This document shows, one piece after another, positions 1-7,518 of a stretch of DNA of 28,145 nt. This DNA is from a virus, in the IMG/VR virus record IMGVR_UViG_3300025057_000037, positions 1 to 28,145 of that record; one strand, given 5' to 3'. Within the stretch, counting starts at the first letter, position 1. Each line of letters begins with the position of its first letter. The position numbers and the translations under genes were made by a program. The notes beneath the pieces are model-generated. The model ran no database searches, was not told the DNA's origin, and saw only the letters and a list, made by a program, of their open reading frames with translations.

Positions 1-195
1 TTCTGTATCTTCTTTAGAAGTTTTTGCAGGATATATATATCCCCCAGCATCTTTATATAGAACTGTGTTTGTAGATAAATCTAAGAAAGCTGTTCCTGTA
101 GGAACGCTAGCCCAATCATTAGAATCAACAACTGTTCCTACGTATTCTGGTCCTAATACTGGAGTAATTGAATTTGTTATTGCTACGTATGCCAT
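1..195 (-). CDS. Tail fibre / receptor-binding protein, N-terminal part (partial, third copy)
   Basis: The minus-strand frame starts at the ATG at 195-193 and runs off the left edge with no stop, so only about 65 residues are visible. They begin MAYVAITNSITPVLGPEYVG and continue into a stretch ending near KDAGGYIYPA. This matches the start of the 460-residue fibre protein downstream of 1804 (MAYIPIT..., PEYAGTTVDS, DWPSVP, VYYKD), so it is a third member of the same tandem family. The shared N-terminal part probably attaches the fibre to the virion, while the variable part lies outside the window. The gene follows the small 65-residue protein by 10 bp and belongs to the same leftward operon. 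The fibre role is inferred from its paralogues; the homology within the window is seen directly. Confidence 0.7.
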   Translation of the reverse strand, partial: MAYVAITNSITPVLGPEYVGTVVDSNDWASVPTGTAFLDLSTNTVLYKDAGGYIYPAKTSKEDTE

Positions 196-205
196 GAGTT
201 AAATA

Positions 206-403
206 TTATTCATTCATATACACCTCACACATCTGTATGAATGTATCATATATTGCTTTTGCTTCAACAGTCATTGAATCGTACTCAATAATTTTTTGAG
301 TAAACTGTTCAGTAGATTCAGTATCGTCATACTGCACTAAAATTCTTTTAGGTAATCCATTTTGATTATCTTGAGTTACTACTTGTACTAAGTCTTTTGC
401 CAT
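206..403 (-). CDS. Small fibre-cassette protein (copy B), 65 aa
   Basis: This short acidic protein begins MAKDLVQVVTQDN and ends in YDTFIQMCEVYMNE. It is clearly paralogous to the 69-residue protein at 1813-2022: both share MAK.L.Q.VTQDN, PKR..VQ..DT, a YD.MT motif and KAIYD.F.QM...MN. It lies between two fibre genes with gaps of 10 and 18 bp, and an A-rich leader (AAATAAAA-type) precedes its ATG. I do not recognise the family. Because one copy follows each fibre gene, it may be a fibre chaperone, a capping subunit or a minor decoration protein; this is inference from position only. No signal peptide or membrane segment is present. Confidence 0.75.
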   Translation of the reverse strand: MAKDLVQVVTQDNQNGLPKRILVQYDDTESTEQFTQKIIEYDSMTVEAKAIYDTFIQMCEVYMNE

Positions 404-421
404 TTTTATTTTTTTTAAATA

Positions 422-1804
422 TTATGCATCTATTATATTTCCATAAGCATCTGGAGTAGTAGTTAATGCTTGTGAAATATAAGTTGTATCTATAAAAGTT
501 CCTAATCCTGAATATACATTACCTGAATACCTAACTGCTCTGCTATTACCATAAATGTCTGTTATTCCAAAAGTACCAGTAAATATAGTTTCTATAGTAC
601 AATTCATAACTGCTTGAGGACCAATAGAAAATCCACCTGCTAATCCATGTCCATTAGCATTAAAATAAAAAGACTTAACAGTGCAATTAAAAATTGATCC
701 AGATAAATCTAATCCTTTACCTGCAGTTGAGTAAAAAGTGCAATTATAAGCTTTAGCAGTAGTAGAAGTAATTGAGGCACCTGAATTAGCATAACTAGTA
801 AAATTGCAACCATTTTGACTTCCACCATTAATAAATCCACCTTGCGATGAAGTGCTTACAGAATTTAAACCATAATTTGCAGTACTTGAAAAAGTTCCTG
901 AAGTTGCAGTACTAAATGCAGTACAATTAAGAGTGTGGCCTGAATTATTATAAATTGCATAGTTTCCATCTGATCTTACTGTGCAATTTCCAGCAGTTGA
1001 ATTTCCTGAAAATATACCCAATCCTCTATAGCTTGAAGAATAAATGTATGAATTATTTATATCTCCACCTCCTAAATATACGCTATATCCATCAGTTGAA
1101 TAAGTAGATGTGTTATTAGCTTCTCCTGCATCTATTCGTAATCCAACACTTGCAGTTATGTCACTTCCTGTAGTTTTATAAATACCTCCTTGTAATTTAC
1201 CTCCAACAACACGACCTGCAGTTCCAACTTCATTTATAAATGTAACTCCATTACAAAATACTATTCCAGCATTAGATTTATAAATAGCAAGTGCAGCTCC
1301 AGCATTTGGGGAAGCTTGACTTGCTCTTTTTACTGTTCCATTTAAAATAGTAGCAGTTAATCCTGTAGTAACAAATGTATCTTCTATTGCATTTAAAGTT
1401 GTACTAGCATTATCTAAAGTGTAAGTATATCCATTTAATTGATAAGTAACTCCTGCTTTTAACTCCCAAACTACAGATCCAGTTTCTCTTACATTAGCAA
1501 ATAGCTCTATAGTTTGCCCAGATGATGCTGCTGCATTTGCTGAAGCTATATCTGAATAATAAGTATAAGTTCCTGCAGGATCACTAATTCCCCAGATACC
1601 ACTTGAACTACCTCCTCCAGATTCATAAAGACTTATTACAGTTCCTGTAATATCTTTGTAGTAAACTAGTCTGTCTGTTAAATCAAAGAAATAAGTTTTA
1701 ATAGGTACACTAGGCCAATCTGCTGAATCTACAGTTGTACCTGCATATTCTGGTGCTGCTGATGGATTTACTCCTGATCCTGCTGTTATTGGTATATAAG
1801 CCAT
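422..1804 (-). CDS. Beta-helix tail fibre / receptor-binding protein, 460 aa
   Basis: The N-terminal ~60 residues (MAYIPITAGSG..., VYYKDITGTV) are shared with the partial gene at the left edge. A Gly/Ser linker follows, then a segment GIWGISDPAGTYTYY near residue 75 that is nearly identical to one in the 417-residue protein at 2034-3287. From about residue 150 to 430 the chain is rich in Ser, Thr, Asn and Gly, with recurring turns such as YNCT, FNCT and LNCT every ~20 residues. This pattern suggests a right-handed parallel beta-helix, as in pectate-lyase-like tailspikes. The C-terminal tip (T.ISQA..T.DAYGNIIDA) resembles that of its paralogue. The likely role is host-surface binding at the tail or capsid surface; no hydrolase site is recognised. 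It lies 8 bp downstream of the 69-aa protein. Confidence 0.7.
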   Translation of the reverse strand: MAYIPITAGSGVNPSAAPEYAGTTVDSADWPSVPIKTYFFDLTDRLVYYKDITGTVISLYESGGGSSSGIWGISDPAGTYTYYSDIASANAAASSGQTIELFANVRETGSVVWELKAGVTYQLNGYTYTLDNASTTLNAIEDTFVTTGLTATILNGTVKRASQASPNAGAALAIYKSNAGIVFCNGVTFINEVGTAGRVVGGKLQGGIYKTTGSDITASVGLRIDAGEANNTSTYSTDGYSVYLGGGDINNSYIYSSSYRGLGIFSGNSTAGNCTVRSDGNYAIYNNSGHTLNCTAFSTATSGTFSSTANYGLNSVSTSSQGGFINGGSQNGCNFTSYANSGASITSTTAKAYNCTFYSTAGKGLDLSGSIFNCTVKSFYFNANGHGLAGGFSIGPQAVMNCTIETIFTGTFGITDIYGNSRAVRYSGNVYSGLGTFIDTTYISQALTTTPDAYGNIIDA

Positions 1805-1812
1805 AGTCTAAA

Positions 1813-2022
1813 TTATTGTTGATTCATAACATCTGTTGACATCTGAACAAAAGAATCATAAATTGCTTTTTGTTCTGTAGTCATTGCGTCATAATCTAAT
1901 ATTGTTTGATCATCTGCATCAGCTACAGTATCTTCCCATTGAACTATCATTCTTTTAGGGACTAATCCTAAAGGTCCTGATAAGTTATCTTGAGTTACTA
2001 TTTGTTTTAAATTTTTTGCCAT
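1813..2022 (-). CDS. Small fibre-cassette protein (copy A), 69 aa
   Basis: This paralogue of the 65-residue protein at 206-403 begins MAKNLKQIVTQDN and keeps the PKR..VQ.EDT, YDAMT.EQKAIYD and QM...MN motifs. It carries a short insertion (SGPLGLV) near residue 16. It sits 11 bp after one fibre gene and 8 bp before the next on the minus strand. Its function is unknown. The fibre-small protein-fibre-small protein alternation argues for a role tied to each fibre, for example in folding or assembly. A short acidic segment (EDTVADADDQT) lies mid-protein. Confidence 0.75.
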   Translation of the reverse strand: MAKNLKQIVTQDNLSGPLGLVPKRMIVQWEDTVADADDQTILDYDAMTTEQKAIYDSFVQMSTDVMNQQ

Positions 2023-2033
2023 AATTATTTATT

Positions 2034-3287
2034 TTATCCTACTATAATATTACCAAAATTATCTTCAGTATTAACTTGGGCTTGCGTAATAAAAGTAGTG
2101 TTTATTGGTGTTGTTGTATTATTAAAAGTATTACCACCATAATGTACATTTATAGCAGCACTAGCATTAATGCAATAAGTATTAGTAAAATATGGTTCAA
2201 ATGTATTATTAAAAAACTTATTTGTAGTAGTGCCATCTACAACAGCAAATGCAACATGACCAATAGAACTATTCCATTCATTAGTTAATGTACAGTTAAA
2301 CATATTTCCTTTGCCATAAAATGCATAATTAATTCTTGAAAATAAATGAGAATTATATGCCCCAGCACCTCCTACATGAGTATATAAAGCATAACCAGTC
2401 TCAGAAACAGCAGTACAATTGTAAGCGTGTGAACTATTTAATCTACAATGAATGCCATAATTACTAGCAGAGTGACCAGTACAATCATATATTTTACCAA
2501 ATACATATATCCCATCATTAGCTGAACTATAGCCATAACAATTATACGTTTTTGCAAGACTAGATCCTTGACTAATTGCTGCTTGTCCATCGCTATGTGC
2601 AGTGCAATTTGCTACTAAACCGGCAGCAGATGTAGATGAGTATATTGCAACAAGATTTTGAGAATAAGCATTAGAATTTAATAATTTTCCAGTACCTTGA
2701 ACTCTTGCAGCATAACCACCTATACTATATATATTAGCATTAGATACTGTGCCATCAGTTAAATATAAAGCATAGTTAAAACCTACACTAGTAGGTGAAG
2801 TATTTATGAAAGTTCCCCCACTAACATAACTACCATTGGTTACATAAGCTGTATTAGTAACTTCAGAAGTAAATACTACGCCTTCTAAATATAAAGTTCC
2901 TCCACTTGTAGCATTTAACGCACTTGCATTAAAACCTGCCGAAGGAGTACCTTTTCTTACAAAAGTTCCGTTTAGTATTTTAGCACTTTGGCCTGCATTT
3001 ATTCCTGTAAGTGTTAACGTATTAGTATTAAGATCTGAATTATCTAATGTGTATGTATACCCATTTAACTGATAAGTTACATCAGCTACTAATGTCATTT
3101 GAACAATTCCTGTTTCAACCACATTAGCAAATAGTTCTATTGTATCTCCTGCAGATGCCGCAGCATTAGCTAGTGCAATTGTATTATAATAAGTATAAGT
3201 ACCAGTAGCATCTGATATACCCCATATTCCTGATGCTCCACCACCTCCTGTAGATGCTAACGTTGCTTCTGTTCTAGATTGTGACAT
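2034..3287 (-). CDS. Beta-helix tail fibre / receptor-binding protein, 417 aa
   Basis: This paralogue of the 460-residue fibre lacks the N-terminal MAYIPIT domain and begins with a short leader (MSQSRTEATLASTGGGGA) that leads straight into GIWGISDATGTYTYY. After the shared region up to YQLNGYTYTLDN, the sequence diverges into beta-helix-like rungs with repeated YNC, FNCT and YNSH turns. The C-terminal end (TTFITQAQVNTEDNFGNIIVG) again resembles its paralogue. A Gly-rich hinge at residues 13-17 is probably the break between attachment and fibre parts. The shorter N-terminus may mean it joins a different partner, such as the 113-aa protein encoded 2 bp upstream. Receptor binding is inferred. 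Confidence 0.7.
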   Translation of the reverse strand: MSQSRTEATLASTGGGGASGIWGISDATGTYTYYNTIALANAAASAGDTIELFANVVETGIVQMTLVADVTYQLNGYTYTLDNSDLNTNTLTLTGINAGQSAKILNGTFVRKGTPSAGFNASALNATSGGTLYLEGVVFTSEVTNTAYVTNGSYVSGGTFINTSPTSVGFNYALYLTDGTVSNANIYSIGGYAARVQGTGKLLNSNAYSQNLVAIYSSTSAAGLVANCTAHSDGQAAISQGSSLAKTYNCYGYSSANDGIYVFGKIYDCTGHSASNYGIHCRLNSSHAYNCTAVSETGYALYTHVGGAGAYNSHLFSRINYAFYGKGNMFNCTLTNEWNSSIGHVAFAVVDGTTTNKFFNNTFEPYFTNTYCINASAAINVHYGGNTFNNTTTPINTTFITQAQVNTEDNFGNIIVG

Positions 3288-3289
3288 AA

Positions 3290-3631
3290 TTATTGTTGAA
3301 TAAGAAGTTTACAATTTGTACTACCTGTAGCATCATAAGAAATACCATTTAAAGTACCGTTTGGATTGTTAAATGAGTATGTGCCTTCAGGAAAAGATTC
3401 TCCGTCAATTATAAGAGTACCTGCTATGTTAATAAACGTAATACTTTTTAATGTTGCTGAAGTTGTTCCTGTCAATCCTGTTATATCAGAAGTTGTGGCA
3501 GTTTCTACGGTAGTAGTTAAAGATGCTTGAAGACCTGATATTCCTGTTATAATAGATGATAATCTATTTCTTATTTCTTGTAGCCTAATTCTTATTACGC
3601 TGTTTGTACCTCTTCCGTGTGTATTAGCCAT
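3290..3631 (-). CDS. Putative fibre-associated virion protein, 113 aa
   Basis: The protein is not recognised. The first ~40 residues (IRIRLQEIRNRLSSIITGISGLQ) look helical with hydrophobic spacing suited to a short coiled coil. The remainder is Thr/Gly/Ser-rich and beta-like, ending in CKLLIQQ. This plan resembles a trimeric stalk or a small tail-tip protein. It is the first gene after the terminator following the 668-residue virion protein and lies 2 bp before the 417-residue fibre, so it probably works with the fibres, perhaps as their base. A 13-bp palindrome lies just upstream. Confidence 0.6.
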   Translation of the reverse strand: MANTHGRGTNSVIRIRLQEIRNRLSSIITGISGLQASLTTTVETATTSDITGLTGTTSATLKSITFINIAGTLIIDGESFPEGTYSFNNPNGTLNGISYDATGSTNCKLLIQQ

Positions 3632-3647
3632 GATTGTTTAAAATAAG

Positions 3648-3660
3648 TGTTTAATAAACA
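3648..3660. repeat. 13-bp palindrome upstream of the fibre operon
   Basis: TGTTTAATAAACA is a perfect inverted repeat around a central A. It lies between the terminator of the 668-aa gene and the start of the 113-aa gene, 16 bp from its ATG. It could be an operator controlling the fibre genes or a minor hairpin. No -33/-7 promoter is evident beside it. Confidence 0.4.
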
Positions 3661-3694
3661 AAAAAGGGAGAGGGAATTGTATAAACTCCTCCCT
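3659..3694 (-). terminator. Rho-independent terminator after the 668-aa virion gene
   Basis: Read on the minus strand, a G-rich arm at 3693-3686 (GGGAGGAG) pairs with CTCTCCC at 3672-3666, with one bulged base, a 13-nt loop and a run of six T residues after it (3665-3660). It lies 20-60 bp past the stop codon of the 668-residue gene and separates the virion genes from the fibre array. Confidence 0.75.
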
Positions 3695-3716
3695 CCCCTA
3701 TTATGTAAGGTTAATA

Positions 3717-5723
3717 TTAGGCTCCGAATGCTTGAACCGCTGGTACTCCTGCTCCTGTAGCAAGTGCGTTTAACAAGTCTTCAACATCTTTATGTCTACC
3801 TACTTCAACAAAGATGTCATAGTTGATATCCTCGTTGATTCGTCTTCCAAAACCTTGAGTTCTGTTAAAGTGACTAACAGTCAATGTGTACTGAACGTAC
3901 TGCTTAGACTGCTCTTCAATGTTTGAAGTTTCTCCACGAAGAAGTCTTCCTAAGTACTCTTTTCTGTAGTTAAGTCCTCTGAAGTATGATCTTCCTTCGT
4001 TTTCGAAAGCCCTCAAGTTTCCTCCTAGGTGAGTTCTTGGAATCCATCTAGAAAGGTACTTAGGCTCATATCTTCCTTTTGGAAGTCTGCCAATACCTTC
4101 ACGGATTTCTTCAGGGTATCCTGCTGCAACTCTAATTTGAGTTGAAGTTTCAGTGAATCCTACTAAATCTCTTAAACACTCATCTCCTTCTAAGATAAAC
4201 TCTTTAGATTTAAACTTGATACCGCATAAACAGTTTCCTTCTGGAAGAACTCCTGCGGTCTCTACCTTAACCCAGCTTTGAGTATCATAACTTTCCGGTG
4301 CATCAGTTTCGTAAAGACCTTTGAATACGTCATCACACTCCTCACAAACAAGGTTTGAAATAACTGTAGTTTCGTAAGTAGTCTGACAAGCTGTTGGAGC
4401 GATTGTTTGAGATTTAACAACTTCTGTATCAAAAGCTGCGTTCAATTCAGCAAGTCTATCATTTCCACACTCGTCATCCGGTAGTGTAATTCTGTAAGTC
4501 TCTTCGATTACGTTACAAGTACCACATTGAGTCCACGCAGTTATTGTTTCGTTTCTATTCTCACAAAGATCTGCTACATCTACAGGACTACTGAATGTTG
4601 CTGTAGCATGAGGGTCACCTGTTCCTATAAATGTACTGATTTCTGCATCAGTTAATGGAGCTGTTGTTATAAAAGTGTAGTAGCCTACACCTGCATTTTG
4701 GCCATCAGACTTTAAAACTGATCCACCTACAAAGCTAGCGCTCGCTGCAGCTAAGTCAACTTCAAGTGTAGCTGTTAAATCGGCTCCATCATCTTCAATT
4801 GTTAAAGCATAAAAAATTCCTCCAGTTACTTCTGCGTAACCTTCAGGGCAATCTTCACAACCTTTAATAAAAGATGCTATTGTTTGTATAAAATCTGATG
4901 GTGCTCCTGCAGTAGCCGGTAATAATAACTGATACTTTGAAGTTGGTCCAACTCTGTCGATTCTCTTAACAGGTACATCGTATTGTGCAGCTACAAGAGC
5001 TTCAGCCTCATCAGTTCCTGTGTCACAAACTTCTAAGCAGTAGAAGTTGTAAGCGATTTCGTCTGGAGTAGCCGGTGTATCACAGCTAAATACAGGTGTA
5101 ATATCAACTAGTTGTCCTACAGTAAGTCCACCAGTTAGTTGTTTAGCTTTCAATCTTTCGATTGCCTCAATAGTGATTGTTTTACAATCAACTGTTGAAC
5201 ATTCGTCACATTCTTCGCAGTTATTAAAAGGGTCACACTCAGGAACTTCTACATTAATGTTAACCACTTCTGTATCTCCTTTGCCTCCACGGAATGCTAC
5301 CGCACCTCCTTTTAGTTCTAAAGATAGTCTGAAGTATGCGTCTCCTGTTTGAAAACTAAATGCAGTGTTTGCATTTACTCCGTCATAACCAATAATAACT
5401 TCGTCTAGTGACTGTTCTGTACGTTCTGGAGTGCTAACTTTAAGGTCAACGATGTCTCTCAAAGAGAAGGGCATTGTTGATTCGTCTTTGTTAGAATAAG
5501 AACGATTTGATTCTCTATCTGCAACTCCAAGTCTAAGAACAAAATCTTTTGCGTCCTTATCTTTTCCTGCAGTAGATGTTACTACTTTTGCACCATTGGA
5601 AGTTGTTACTGATTGGTCAATCAAAGCTAACTGCCCCTTTGCCAAGTCAAGAGAACCTCCAGTGGTTTTAACAGCACCTCCTATTACGAAAAAAGGTCTG
5701 TCAAATGCTCTGTTTAATCCCAT
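3717..5723 (-). CDS. Cysteine-rich large virion protein, 668 aa
   Basis: This is probably a structural protein of the tail or neck, judged by size and by its place between head genes and fibres. The N-terminal ~150 residues (MGLNRAFDRPFFVIGGAV...) and the C-terminal ~130 residues (RYEPKYLSRWIPRTHLGG... to GVPAVQAFGA) contain no Cys. The middle, about residues 160-530, holds some 20 Cys, many as CxxC or CxC (NCEECDEC, CEDC, CGTC, CEECDD, CLCG). That middle looks like repeated insert domains that bind metal or form disulfides on the virion surface, fitted into a conserved outer shell. Tail-sheath or tail-tube identity is possible but not demonstrable. It ends at a strong terminator and follows the 222-aa gene after 29 bp. 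Confidence 0.65.
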   Translation of the reverse strand: MGLNRAFDRPFFVIGGAVKTTGGSLDLAKGQLALIDQSVTTSNGAKVVTSTAGKDKDAKDFVLRLGVADRESNRSYSNKDESTMPFSLRDIVDLKVSTPERTEQSLDEVIIGYDGVNANTAFSFQTGDAYFRLSLELKGGAVAFRGGKGDTEVVNINVEVPECDPFNNCEECDECSTVDCKTITIEAIERLKAKQLTGGLTVGQLVDITPVFSCDTPATPDEIAYNFYCLEVCDTGTDEAEALVAAQYDVPVKRIDRVGPTSKYQLLLPATAGAPSDFIQTIASFIKGCEDCPEGYAEVTGGIFYALTIEDDGADLTATLEVDLAAASASFVGGSVLKSDGQNAGVGYYTFITTAPLTDAEISTFIGTGDPHATATFSSPVDVADLCENRNETITAWTQCGTCNVIEETYRITLPDDECGNDRLAELNAAFDTEVVKSQTIAPTACQTTYETTVISNLVCEECDDVFKGLYETDAPESYDTQSWVKVETAGVLPEGNCLCGIKFKSKEFILEGDECLRDLVGFTETSTQIRVAAGYPEEIREGIGRLPKGRYEPKYLSRWIPRTHLGGNLRAFENEGRSYFRGLNYRKEYLGRLLRGETSNIEEQSKQYVQYTLTVSHFNRTQGFGRRINEDINYDIFVEVGRHKDVEDLLNALATGAGVPAVQAFGA

Positions 5724-5752
5724 TGTTTTAGAATTTTATGTTTGTATTTATG

Positions 5753-6421
5753 TTAAATTGCCGAAAATAATCTTTGTCCATCTAATTGGTAGCTCGCTGT
5801 ATCGTTATTTATAGCTGCATATTCTTTAGCCATTGCTAACAATATTCTTCCTACCACTTTATCATCTAATTCCGGATGAACATCTTGGGAAGGATTCCCG
5901 TTTGGGTGAATATACCCACTTATATCTACCTTTTTAGGGTATCTATAATAAGACAATTCTGCCTTATCTATTTTAAAGTCTTTTTTATATACAGCCACTT
6001 TGTTAGAAGCTGTTGTATAGAAGGTTTCAGTGTAAGGTATTGAAGGTTCGTTATATTTATCATTATATGACTCTTCAAGATCCTCGTTTTTGATTTCCCA
6101 ACACTTTAGTTCTACATTGTTACATGAACTGTTGGAGGCGAATACATTCAAGTTAGATAAATCAAAATAATCGTCTGGTAATTTGAAGTCATCGTGCCTA
6201 GTATTCGATGATACCTTTGGAAGTTTTTTATCTAGTACTAGTAGTGGTGATACATATCTGATAGCGTCCTCATTTCTTTTCTCTAATATCCATTCTAAAT
6301 ATCTATTTTGAATATCGTTGAATATTATAATGAATCTAGGTTTATCTACGCTTAAATTGTTGTTAGTTAGGTTTCTGTTAACCAGGTTTACAAATTGTAG
6401 ATATGCTTCATCAATCTTCAT
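5753..6421 (-). CDS. Putative head-tail adaptor (neck) protein, 222 aa
   Basis: The N-terminal half is helical (DEAYLQFVNLVNRNL, IIFNDIQNRYLEWILEKR). It is followed by KLPDDYFDLSN, a 'P.DY..L' element common in phage head-completion and adaptor proteins, then a beta-rich part with YYRYPKKVD. The C-terminal part is helical (LDDKVVGRILLAMAKEYAAIN). That order, and its place after capsid genes and before a large virion protein, fits a gp6/gp15-like or crAss-type ring protein. The first 11 bp overlap the end of the 320-aa gene, suggesting coupled translation. The function is inferred from architecture. Confidence 0.5.
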   Translation of the reverse strand: MKIDEAYLQFVNLVNRNLTNNNLSVDKPRFIIIFNDIQNRYLEWILEKRNEDAIRYVSPLLVLDKKLPKVSSNTRHDDFKLPDDYFDLSNLNVFASNSSCNNVELKCWEIKNEDLEESYNDKYNEPSIPYTETFYTTASNKVAVYKKDFKIDKAELSYYRYPKKVDISGYIHPNGNPSQDVHPELDDKVVGRILLAMAKEYAAINNDTASYQLDGQRLFSAI

Positions 6422-7373
6422 CTTCTAATAGAAGAGCTTTTTTAATATTCTCAAGCTCTTTTGTTTTGGCTATGTTTGTCGCTGCGGCTTTTAAATCTGG
6501 ACCTATTTCTTGGTCTTCGTAGAAATATATACCGTTAGGATTTCTTGTGACTCTATTTCCTCTGTTGTAAGCGTCTTTTAGTTTTATGAAAATATCAATT
6601 TTAGATCTTCCTATTTCGTCTTTTGAGTCTTCTACAAGTCTAAGGAAGGTATCGATATTTGTTTTTCCATCTCCTACATTAAGATACTGATCAAATAATC
6701 CTCTAAATGCATCATTGTCTATTTCTGGAGAAACTACAAGGTTTGCATAATTCAACATAGAAATTAATCTAGGTTTGTCTGTGCTTAAAATTTGTTCGAA
6801 GATACCAACAGCTTTAAATTTCTTAGCCGACTTTTCATCTTTTTTCTTAACATCTTCGGTGATGTCTACAACAGTGTAAGATGATTGGTTGTATCTTGAA
6901 TCTCCTTCTTCTCCTTTAGGAGTTAACTGTTTTGTCAAAAGCGCAAAGTACAATGTTAACACATCTGATGGCTTATCTGTATTAAATACTTGGCCTGCGT
7001 ATATGTGGAAATTTGTACTATTCCAAAACTCGTCATCGCTATGACTGAGTATATCTTCTTTACCTACTTCATGTCTGTAGGGATTTATTACGTTTTTTTG
7101 TAATAATTCTATCCTTTCTGTAACTACCTCTTTTGCTAATCCTTTATAACAAGGGGAGTACATGTGAAAACCTGTATCCCAAACTCCGGTTTTAGCAGAT
7201 TTCTGAATATACCTACACTGAAAGGTTTCTCCTACACCATCTGATGGTAATTTAGTAACACCAGCTTGAATGAATCCTGATGGTGCTGATAGATCTTCTT
7301 TATCTCTTACGACATAAATCGAATCTTTGAATACTTTAAAACCTTCTACTTCAAAAAGTAAATTGTCTTTCAT
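6411..7373 (-). CDS. Unrecognised structural-block protein, 320 aa
   Basis: This mixed alpha/beta protein starts MKDNLLFEVEGFKVFKDSIYVVRD, with a lysine-rich middle (VKKKDEKSAKKFK) and a C-terminal helical part ending LENIKKALLLEDED. No enzyme motif, signal peptide or membrane segment is visible. It lies directly after the major capsid candidate, beyond a terminator-like hairpin, and overlaps the next gene by 11 bp. A role in head completion or capsid stabilisation is plausible from gene order only. Confidence 0.55.
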   Translation of the reverse strand: MKDNLLFEVEGFKVFKDSIYVVRDKEDLSAPSGFIQAGVTKLPSDGVGETFQCRYIQKSAKTGVWDTGFHMYSPCYKGLAKEVVTERIELLQKNVINPYRHEVGKEDILSHSDDEFWNSTNFHIYAGQVFNTDKPSDVLTLYFALLTKQLTPKGEEGDSRYNQSSYTVVDITEDVKKKDEKSAKKFKAVGIFEQILSTDKPRLISMLNYANLVVSPEIDNDAFRGLFDQYLNVGDGKTNIDTFLRLVEDSKDEIGRSKIDIFIKLKDAYNRGNRVTRNPNGIYFYEDQEIGPDLKAAATNIAKTKELENIKKALLLEDED

Positions 7374-7450
7374 TTTTGTTGGATTTATTTTGGTATAAAA
7401 TTAATTCTTAAAAGCTTTAAAACCAAAAAGATTAATTTTTATTTGATAAT

Positions 7451-7476
7451 ATGAGGGGAATTTTCACTCCCCTCAT
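7451..7476 (-). terminator. Hairpin terminator after the capsid gene
   Basis: A perfect 9-bp inverted repeat (ATGAGGGGA at 7451-7459, TCCCCTCAT at 7468-7476) with an 8-nt loop lies 40-70 bp beyond the capsid stop codon. On the minus strand the following bases are A/T-rich but hold no immediate long T run, so it may terminate only partly. That would let high capsid transcription drop before the downstream genes. Confidence 0.6.
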
Positions 7477-7487
7477 TTACCATAGTG

Positions 7488-7509
7488 ATTAGAATATCAC
7501 AATTCTAAT
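7488..7509. repeat. 8-bp inverted repeat next to the capsid stop
   Basis: ATTAGAAT (7488-7495) and ATTCTAAT (7502-7509) are perfect inverted copies separated by ATCACA, with a T run on the plus-strand side (7509-7514). It sits 10 bp beyond the end of the capsid gene. It may stabilise the capsid mRNA 3' end, or terminate transcripts arriving from the left on the plus strand. Its half-site TAGAAT/ATTCTA resembles the palindromes near 28005 and 28094 but with wider spacing. Confidence 0.45.
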
Positions 7510-7518
7510 TTTTTGAAA

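Noticed and set aside
1-3287. Diversity-generating retroelement acting on the fibres
   Set aside because: No reverse transcriptase and no template/variable repeat pair is visible. Variation is better explained by duplication and recombination.
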